Below are positions 56,228 to 64,000 of a stretch of 64,000 nucleotides of DNA, in pieces. This DNA comes from an uncultured Rhodospirillales bacterium (lineage in GTDB: Bacteria; Pseudomonadota; Alphaproteobacteria; Acetobacterales; Acetobacteraceae). The translations under genes were made by a program, and so were the position numbers. The notes beneath the pieces are model-generated. The model worked only from the letters and a program-made list of their open reading frames with translations. It did not search any database and was not told the origin of the DNA. Location: positions 62,001 to 126,000 of the forward strand of contig CAILMF010000055.1 of assembly GCA_903835235.1 (NCBI GenBank), in the 5' to 3' direction. Positions within the stretch are counted from its first letter, which is position 1. Each line of letters begins with the position of its first letter.

Positions 56228-57304
56228 CTACGGCGTGATCGCGACTTTCATCACCCCGTCGCGCTGATGGCTGAACAGGTCATATGCTTCCTCGATCCGC
56301 GCCAGCGGGAAGCGATGCGTCACCAGCGCCGTCAGGTCGGTGCGGCCGGCGGCGATGGTCTCCATCAGCCGGCGCATGCGTTCCTTGCCGCCCGGGCACA
56401 GCGTGGTGACGATGCGGTTGTCGCCCAGCCCCGCGGCAAAGGCGCCATGGGGAATGCGCAGGTCGGTCGAATAGACCCCCAGCGAGGACAGCGTACCGCC
56501 TGGCCGCAGCACGCGCAGGCAGGCCTCGAAGGTTGTCTGGGTGCCCAGCGCCTCTATCGCCACGTCGCAGCCGCGCCCATCGGTCAGCCGCATGATCTCC
56601 TCCACCGGATCGACGGCCGAGAAATCCACCGTATGGTCGGCGCCCAGGCGCTTGGCCATGGCCAGGCGGCCGGCAATGCCGTCGACCACGATGATGGTGG
56701 TGGCGCCCATCAGCCTGGCGCCGGCGGTGGCGCAAAGCCCGATGGGGCCTTGCGCGAAGATCGCCACGGTATCGCCAAGGCGCACGCCGCCGCTTTCAGC
56801 ACCGGAGAAGCCGGTGGACATGATGTCCGGGCACATCAGCACCTGCTCGTCGGTCAGGGTGTCCGGCACCGGCGCCAGGTTGGTCATGGCGTCCGGCACC
56901 AGCACGTATTCGGCCTGGCAGCCGTCGATGGTGTTGCCGAAGCGCCAGCCGCCCATGGCCTTCCAGCCATGCTTCGTACCCGCGCCGTCCTGGCTGGCGC
57001 AGCCGCACAGGCAGGCATTGCTCCACCCGCTGGGGGTGATGGCGCCGGCGATGGCGCGTTGGCCCTCGCGGTAGCCCTGCACGCCGGAACCCAGGCGTTC
57101 GATGATGCCGACCGGTTCATGGCCGATGGTGAGGCCGGCTTCCACCGGGTATTCGCCCTTGAGGATATGCACGTCGGTGCCGCAGATGGTGGTGGTGGTG
57201 ATGCGCAGCAGCGCGTCCTGCGGCCCTACCTCCGGCACCGGCTTTTCGCGCAGCGCGATGCGCCCGGGTTCGACAAAGGCCGCCGCCAGCATCATCTTCG
57301 CCAT
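56228..57304 (-). CDS. Zinc-dependent alcohol dehydrogenase, isopropanol dehydrogenase-like
   Basis: The product is 358 aa in the medium-chain dehydrogenase superfamily. Catalytic zinc ligands are visible as Cys41 (TICGTD), His62 with Glu63 (GHEP) and Asp160 (MCPDIMSTGFSGAE). An Asp at the last position is the pattern of secondary-alcohol dehydrogenases such as the Clostridium beijerinckii enzyme. The structural-zinc loop is replaced by NACLCGCASQDGAGTKHG, which does not show the normal four-Cys spacing. The nucleotide site reads VAIFAQGPIG (181-190). The ATG at 57304 has AAGGAG about ten bases upstream. It oxidises a secondary alcohol or reduces a ketone or aldehyde; the substrate is not determined. 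It is monocistronic. Confidence 0.93.
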   Translation of the reverse strand: MAKMMLAAAFVEPGRIALREKPVPEVGPQDALLRITTTTICGTDVHILKGEYPVEAGLTIGHEPVGIIERLGSGVQGYREGQRAIAGAITPSGWSNACLCGCASQDGAGTKHGWKAMGGWRFGNTIDGCQAEYVLVPDAMTNLAPVPDTLTDEQVLMCPDIMSTGFSGAESGGVRLGDTVAIFAQGPIGLCATAGARLMGATTIIVVDGIAGRLAMAKRLGADHTVDFSAVDPVEEIMRLTDGRGCDVAIEALGTQTTFEACLRVLRPGGTLSSLGVYSTDLRIPHGAFAAGLGDNRIVTTLCPGGKERMRRLMETIAAGRTDLTALVTHRFPLARIEEAYDLFSHQRDGVMKVAITP

Positions 57305-57389
57305 CTGCACCAAGCTCCTTGGCGGCACGTCCGCGGCGGCATCATCCACGCCGCACGCCGCAGGGGTGTTTGATGTCGCGCAAGCGCGG

Positions 57390-57455
57390 GCGCGACGTCA
57401 CGCTGACGTGCGCTCCGTGGCATTCCTGTTGCAGTCCAAGGCGTGACCGCCTTGG
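57390..57455. promoter_or_regulatory. Two inverted repeats in the divergent promoter region
   Basis: ACGTCA (57395-57400) and TGACGT (57404-57409), with GCGC flanks, form one near-palindrome. CCAAGGCG (57436-57443) and CGCCTTGG (57448-57455) form a perfect 8-bp repeat with a four-base loop. Both lie between the divergent alcohol dehydrogenase and pyruvate kinase-like genes, where regulator sites would be expected. Confidence 0.35.
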
Positions 57456-57510
57456 CGCCCCATTCGGGCGCATGATGCAGCGGGCAGGTCACGCCCGCGG
57501 AGTGCAGCAG

Positions 57511-59031
57511 GTGAAGCCAGTGCCAACCTCCAAGGCCGATGCGACCGCGGCGGCCGATGCCCGCCTGTTGCACCACAGCGTCGCCGCCCTGCGCGCGGAG
57601 GTGGCGGCGACCGGCGCCCGGACCCTTGCCGCCTGGCAACCCGCACTCGCTGGCTCCGGCTTCACGCCTGCCGCGGCCAACCTGGCGCATTACCTGGCAC
57701 TGCGGCGCCATGACCTCAGCGCCCTGCAACCGGCGCTTTCGGCCTTGGGGCTGACCTCCCTGGGGCGCAGCGAGGCCAGCGTGCTGACGGCGCTGGACGC
57801 GCTGCTGGCCACGCTGAGCCGCCTGGCAGGGTTGCCGCACAGCCACTACCCGGACGCCGCGGCCCTGGCCGCAGGCCCTGCCTTGCTGCTGGCGTCCCAG
57901 GCGGCGCTGTTCGGGCCCGTGGCGCCGGAAGGGCCGACTACCCGCATCATGGTGACGCTGCCGAGCGAAGCCGCAGACAGTTCCGAATTGATCACCAGCC
58001 TGCTGGCCGCGGGCATGAACTGCGCCCGCATCAACTGCGCGCACGACACGCCCGCCGGCTGGGCCGCGATGATCGGCCATGTCCGCACGGCCACCAAGGC
58101 GCTGGGCCGGGAATGCCGCGTGCTGATGGATATCGCCGGGCCGAAATGCCGGACCGAGACGGTGCAGGCCCCGGCAGGGCTGCGCCTGCATCGTGGCGAC
58201 CGCTTCGTCCTGCTGCGCGATCCGGCGGCCGCGGCCGGCGACGACACGGTGTTCGCCACGCTGAACTTTCCGGCCGTGATCGACAGCCTGGTGCCCGGTG
58301 CCGCGGTCTGGATCAACGATGGCAAGATCGGCGCGCGGGTGGTGGCATGCGGCGCCGGGCGCGCGGAGCTTGAGGTGTTCTCGGCCCGCGCCAAGGGCGA
58401 GAAGCTGAAGCCGGAAAAGGGCGTGAACCTGCCGGACACCGAACTGCACCTGGCGCCGCTGCAGGCGGCCGACCTGGTGGCGCTGGACTTCGTCGCTGCC
58501 GAGGCCGACCTGGTCGGCTTTTCCTTCGTGCAGCGCCCGGCGGATATCCTGCTGCTGGACCAGGAATTGGCGAAGCGCCGTGCTGGCCGCCCGCCACAGC
58601 CGGTGGTGCTGAAGATCGAAACGCCGCTGGCCGTGCACAACCTGCCGCAGCTGATCATCACCGCCGCCGCCACGCGGCCGGTTGCCGTGATGATCGCGCG
58701 GGGCGACCTGGCGGTGGAACTGGGCTTCAGCCGCATGGCCGAAATCCAGGAGGAACTGCTCTGGCTGTGCGAGGCGGCGCATGTGCCCGTTGTCTGGGCG
58801 ACCCAGGTGCTGGACGGCCTGGTGGCCGACGGCAGCCCCAGCCGGGCCGAGGCGACCGACGCGGCGATGTCGCAGCGCGCGGAATGCGTCATGCTGAACA
58901 AGGGGCCCTTCATGGTCGAGGGCATCCTGTTCCTGCGCGACATCCTGCACCGGATGGATCGCCACCAGAGCAAGAAGTCCGCGCGCTTCGGGCCACTGCA
59001 ATCGTGGCAGGACATGGCGCCGGCCGCGTGA
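57511..59031 (+). CDS. Pyruvate kinase-like protein without the C-terminal domain
   Basis: The product is about 506 aa. Residues 1-140 are an Ala/Leu-rich helical extension not found in normal pyruvate kinase. The catalytic barrel follows: TRIMVTLPSE (144-153), ARINCAHD (172-179), VLMDIAGPKCRTE (the GPK block), a B domain, Lys368 in VVLKIETPLAVHN, VMIARGDLAVELGF and VVWATQVLDG. The strand that should end in MLSGETA reads VMLNKGPF, and the protein stops about 45 residues later, so the allosteric C-domain is missing. GTG at 57511 has GGAG at eight bases; ATG 57472 is the alternative. It could be a reduced pyruvate kinase or a kinase of another enol phosphate. An ordinary pyruvate kinase is probably elsewhere in the genome. 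Confidence 0.85.
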   Translation: MKPVPTSKADATAAADARLLHHSVAALRAEVAATGARTLAAWQPALAGSGFTPAAANLAHYLALRRHDLSALQPALSALGLTSLGRSEASVLTALDALLATLSRLAGLPHSHYPDAAALAAGPALLLASQAALFGPVAPEGPTTRIMVTLPSEAADSSELITSLLAAGMNCARINCAHDTPAGWAAMIGHVRTATKALGRECRVLMDIAGPKCRTETVQAPAGLRLHRGDRFVLLRDPAAAAGDDTVFATLNFPAVIDSLVPGAAVWINDGKIGARVVACGAGRAELEVFSARAKGEKLKPEKGVNLPDTELHLAPLQAADLVALDFVAAEADLVGFSFVQRPADILLLDQELAKRRAGRPPQPVVLKIETPLAVHNLPQLIITAAATRPVAVMIARGDLAVELGFSRMAEIQEELLWLCEAAHVPVVWATQVLDGLVADGSPSRAEATDAAMSQRAECVMLNKGPFMVEGILFLRDILHRMDRHQSKKSARFGPLQSWQDMAPAA

Positions 59032-61549
<2,518 letters not shown>

Positions 61550-61564
61550 AGCTGCGTTGAACGG

Positions 61565-61595
61565 GGCCGCCCTGGGCAACCGGGGCGGCCTTTTT
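61565..61595 (+). terminator. Intrinsic terminator of icd
   Basis: GGCCGCCC (61565-61572) pairs with GGGCGGCC (61583-61590) around a ten-base loop and is followed by TTTTT (61591-61595). It starts 16 bases after the icd stop codon. This is the clearest rho-independent terminator in the window. Confidence 0.9.
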
Positions 61596-61679
61596 CATGC
61601 GCGCTGCCTGCTCTCGGCGCCGGACCTATCGGGGCGGCAAGCCGGGCCAGGCCGCCGGCGGCATCCTATTGGCGCCGGC

Positions 61680-62801
61680 TTACGCCGGCCCGACTTGCAA
61701 TCGCTCCAGCGCCTCGGCGAACTCGCTCTGCAGCCGGTACATCACCTCCCGCGCCGAGTGTTCCTCCTTCATGCCGCCCACCACCTGGCCGGCGGGGTAG
61801 GAGTAGAGGTCGCGCCGCTGGGCCCGGTCGATCCGCGCCCGCGCCTGGCGGTAGATCATGTTCTGCAGCGGCGGCGGCAGGCAGGGCGGTGCATCCGGTC
61901 GCGCCCAGGCCTCGGTCCAGCCGGAGCGCACCAGGCGCACCGGCTTGCCGGTCATCGACTTCGACTGGATCGCATCCTCGGCGCGGGCGGCGAACAGCGC
62001 CTGCTTCTCATAGGGTGCCAGCTCGCTTTCCCGCGTGCCCAGCCAGATGGTCCCGGTCCAGACCCCCTCGGCGCCCATTGCCAGCGCCGCGGCAACCTGG
62101 CTGCCCCGGCTGATGCCGCCGGCGGCGAGCACGCTGATGTCCGGCCCGGCGGCGTCCACCACCTCCGGCAGCAGCACCAGGGTGGAGATGCTGCCGGTAT
62201 GGCCGCCGGCCTCGGCGCCCTGGGCGATGATGAGGTCGACGCCGACCTCGCGGTGCTTGCGGGCGTGGTGCGCGCTGCCGACCATGCCGCCGACCAGAAT
62301 CCCGCGGGCATGGAAGTCCCGCACCATCTCGGCCGGGGCCGGGTTCAGCGCGCTGACCACCAGCTTCACCTGTGGGTGGCGCAACGCCACCTCCAGCAGC
62401 GCCCGCGCGCCGGACGGCGTGGTGCTGCGTTCCCGCGCGCGCAGTTCCTCGCGCACGCGCTGCTGTTCCGCGGCGGGCAGCGGCGGCAGGCCGGCTTCGT
62501 CCAGCAGTTTGTCGACGAAAGCACGATGCGCGGCGGGGATCAGGTCCAGCACCTGTTCGTCGCTGGCCTCGGCGGCGTTGTCGTATTTGCCGGGGATCAG
62601 CACATCCACGCCATAGGCGCGGCCGTCGACATGCTGGTCGATCCAGCGCAACTCGGCCTCCAGCTGCTCGGTCGAGAAGGTCGCCGCGCCGAGCACGCCG
62701 AAGCCGCCGGCCTTGGTGACTTCCACCACCACGTCGCGGCAATGGGTGAAGGCGAAGATCGGGCTGTCGCAGCCCAGGCGCTGGCAGATCCGGGTGCGCA
62801 T
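61680..62801 (-). CDS. Nitronate monooxygenase (2-nitropropane dioxygenase-like, FMN)
   Basis: The product is 373 aa with an FMN-dependent TIM barrel. The family motif AQGAEAGGHTG (193-203) contains His201, the usual catalytic base, and VLAAGGISRGSQVAAALAMG forms the phosphate-binding loop. Near the N-terminus, PIFAFTHCRDVVVEVTKAGG replaces the more common PIIQ/GGM start, a variant I associate with longer nitronate monooxygenase-type proteins near CoA genes. These enzymes oxidise alkyl nitronates, though many paralogs have other FMN reactions. GAGGAG precedes the ATG at 62801, which shares a base with the stop of a tiny upstream ORF (TGATG). Confidence 0.92.
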   Translation of the reverse strand: MRTRICQRLGCDSPIFAFTHCRDVVVEVTKAGGFGVLGAATFSTEQLEAELRWIDQHVDGRAYGVDVLIPGKYDNAAEASDEQVLDLIPAAHRAFVDKLLDEAGLPPLPAAEQQRVREELRARERSTTPSGARALLEVALRHPQVKLVVSALNPAPAEMVRDFHARGILVGGMVGSAHHARKHREVGVDLIIAQGAEAGGHTGSISTLVLLPEVVDAAGPDISVLAAGGISRGSQVAAALAMGAEGVWTGTIWLGTRESELAPYEKQALFAARAEDAIQSKSMTGKPVRLVRSGWTEAWARPDAPPCLPPPLQNMIYRQARARIDRAQRRDLYSYPAGQVVGGMKEEHSAREVMYRLQSEFAEALERLQVGPA

Positions 62802-62878
62802 CAGCTCCTCTCCTCGAAGGTGAATACCGCCACGGGCAGGCCTGATGCGTGGGTGGTCGCCAGGGCCTGCGGTGTCAT
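62801..62878 (-). CDS. Tiny coupled ORF upstream of the nitronate monooxygenase
   Basis: A 25-codon ORF (MTPQALATTHASGLPVAVFT, then FEERS) has AAGGAGG about ten bases before its ATG, stronger than most genes here. Its stop overlaps the next start as TGATG. No family is recognised. It could be a leader that couples translation of the monooxygenase to the thiolase message, or the tail of a decayed gene. Confidence 0.45.
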   Translation of the reverse strand: MTPQALATTHASGLPVAVFTFEERS

Positions 62879-63010
62879 GGCGGCATTTCCTCCTTGGCCG
62901 GCGACGTCGCGCGCGCCGCTGATTGCGGGCAGGCTGGCAGAAGGGGCGTCAGGCGGTCAACCAGGGCCCGGCGCGAAGGCGCGCGGCTGCCAGCGCAGCG
63001 CGCTTCCTGC

Positions 63011-64000
63011 TCAGTCCGGGGTGAACAGGTTGGCCGGGGCGCCGGGGGCGAGCATGCCCGGTAGGCCCAGCGCATCCTCGCCTTCCAGCCGCGCCAGCGT
63101 TGCCGCGTCGTCCGGCGTATTGGCGATGAAGCGTTCGCCGCTGGCCAGCAGCCGGCCCAGCACGATGCCGCGCTCCCGCCCGTTGCGGCCGTTCACGACG
63201 GTCCAGCTTTCCACCACGCCGCGCCCGCTGGCCTGCGCCGCAGGCAGCCGCTTCGGCAGCGCCTCGATCTCCGCCTGCAGGGCAGTGGTGTCGCAGTCGG
63301 CGAAAGGCTGGCGCGGCGGCAGCGCGGAATACAGCCCGGCCGCATGCTTGGTCAGCAACCCGCCATTGGCGGTGACCAGGCCATGGCGGGCGGGCATGGC
63401 GCGCAACCGCTGCACCATCTCGGCAATGGCGTGGGTGACGTAGTTGTTGCCGGGGCCGCCGAAGAAGCTCAGCCCGCCCGTCACCGTCAGGCCACGCGGG
63501 TCGTCCACGGCCAGGCCGATCTCGTCGCAGGCCACCTGCACCGCCGAGGGGAAGCAGCTGTAGATGTCGAAGGCGGCGATGTCGTCCAGCGCGACGCCCG
63601 CCGCCGCCAAGGTCGCGGCCACCACGCCACGGATCGCCGGCGAGCGATGCAGGGCGGCGCGTTCGGTGACGAACCACGGGTCGTGCGCGCCGGCGCTGGC
63701 GTGCAGGTAGACGCGGCGTTCCCGCGGCACGCCCAGCGCGTCGGCCTGGGCGGTGGTAGCGACCAGCAGCGCCGCCGCCTGGTCCACATACATGTTGGCG
63801 GTCATCAGCTTGGTGTACGGGAAGCCGACGGTTGGGTTGGCCTTGCTGACCGCGGTGATGGCGGCGGCGTCGAAGCCTTCGCGCCGCGTCGCCAGCGGGT
63901 TGTCGCGCGCCACCGCGGCGAAGCCCGCGTACATGGCGCCCAGCGCGGTGCGGCGCTGTTCCGCGGTTTCGCCCCGCGCCGCGCGGATGGCCTGTTCGAA
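63011..64000 (-). CDS. Thiolase-family (acetyl-CoA acetyltransferase-like) protein, 5' end outside window
   Basis: The visible 329 residues are the C-terminal part of a larger thiolase-superfamily protein. The frame stays open through the window edge, with FEQAIRAARGETAEQRRTAL before the first internal Met. Typical parts are DIAAFDIYSCFPSAVQVACD, TVTGGLSFFGGPGNNYVTHA and VTANGGLLTKHAAGLYS, the last matching the C-terminal GG-x-TKHA-G-YS block of SCP2-type thiolases. The N-terminal catalytic cysteine lies beyond the window. It is upstream of and on the same strand as the nitronate monooxygenase, 132 bases from the tiny ORF, and may share its message. Whether it condenses or cleaves a beta-ketoacyl-CoA cannot be told. 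Confidence 0.9.
   Translation of the reverse strand, partial: FEQAIRAARGETAEQRRTALGAMYAGFAAVARDNPLATRREGFDAAAITAVSKANPTVGFPYTKLMTANMYVDQAAALLVATTAQADALGVPRERRVYLHASAGAHDPWFVTERAALHRSPAIRGVVAATLAAAGVALDDIAAFDIYSCFPSAVQVACDEIGLAVDDPRGLTVTGGLSFFGGPGNNYVTHAIAEMVQRLRAMPARHGLVTANGGLLTKHAAGLYSALPPRQPFADCDTTALQAEIEALPKRLPAAQASGRGVVESWTVVNGRNGRERGIVLGRLLASGERFIANTPDDAATLARLEGEDALGLPGMLAPGAPANLFTPD

Overview
This is a GC-rich window with dense, operon-like gene packing and frequent ATGA, GTGA and TGATG start/stop overlaps. Gene content (Bug/TctC-type receptor, MmgE/PrpD protein, monomeric isocitrate dehydrogenase, CaiB/BaiF CoA-transferase, Baeyer-Villiger monooxygenase, SapC-family protein) suggests an alphaproteobacterium, perhaps Acetobacteraceae. 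That placement is inferred from gene content only. I found no rRNA, tRNA, CRISPR array or intact insertion sequence.

Bases 1-8.4 kb. A leftward, translationally coupled trio encodes a CoA-transferase, a crotonase-fold protein lacking both classical catalytic glutamates, and an amidase. A GT-C-like membrane protein, a conserved unknown protein and a leftward Baeyer-Villiger-type monooxygenase follow. The monooxygenase has a clear inverted-repeat operator candidate upstream.

Bases 8.5-15.7 kb. A leftward six-gene catabolic operon reads, in transcription order: Bug receptor, FAD-dependent oxidoreductase, MmgE/PrpD protein, Asp/Glu-racemase-fold protein without its cysteines, isochorismatase-type amidohydrolase, and hydantoinase-type cyclic amidohydrolase. 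Its substrate is unknown, but a ring-opened amide or ureide fits. A decayed IS630-type transposase lies upstream.

Bases 16.3-53.9 kb. This is the core of the window: a rightward 37.5-kb locus built around one 26.8-kb gene for a protein of about 8,945 residues. That protein has an N-terminal LEPR-XLL motif, long stretches of adhesin-like repeats and C-terminal RTX-like nonapeptides. Before it lie a TolC-type outer-membrane protein, two unknown proteins, a radical SAM enzyme and a SapC-family protein. After it lie a GAF-HlyD fusion, a PqqD-M50 protease-HlyD fusion and a shortened SecA-like ATPase. No ABC transporter is present, so I read it as a dedicated export and maturation system in which a SecA-type motor may replace the type I secretion ATPase.

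Bases 54-64 kb. A leftward adaptor/O-methyltransferase pair abuts the locus. Ordinary metabolism follows: a zinc alcohol dehydrogenase, a pyruvate kinase-like protein without the C-terminal domain, monomeric NADP-isocitrate dehydrogenase with a clear terminator, a nitronate monooxygenase preceded by a tiny coupled ORF, and a thiolase-family gene cut by the window edge.
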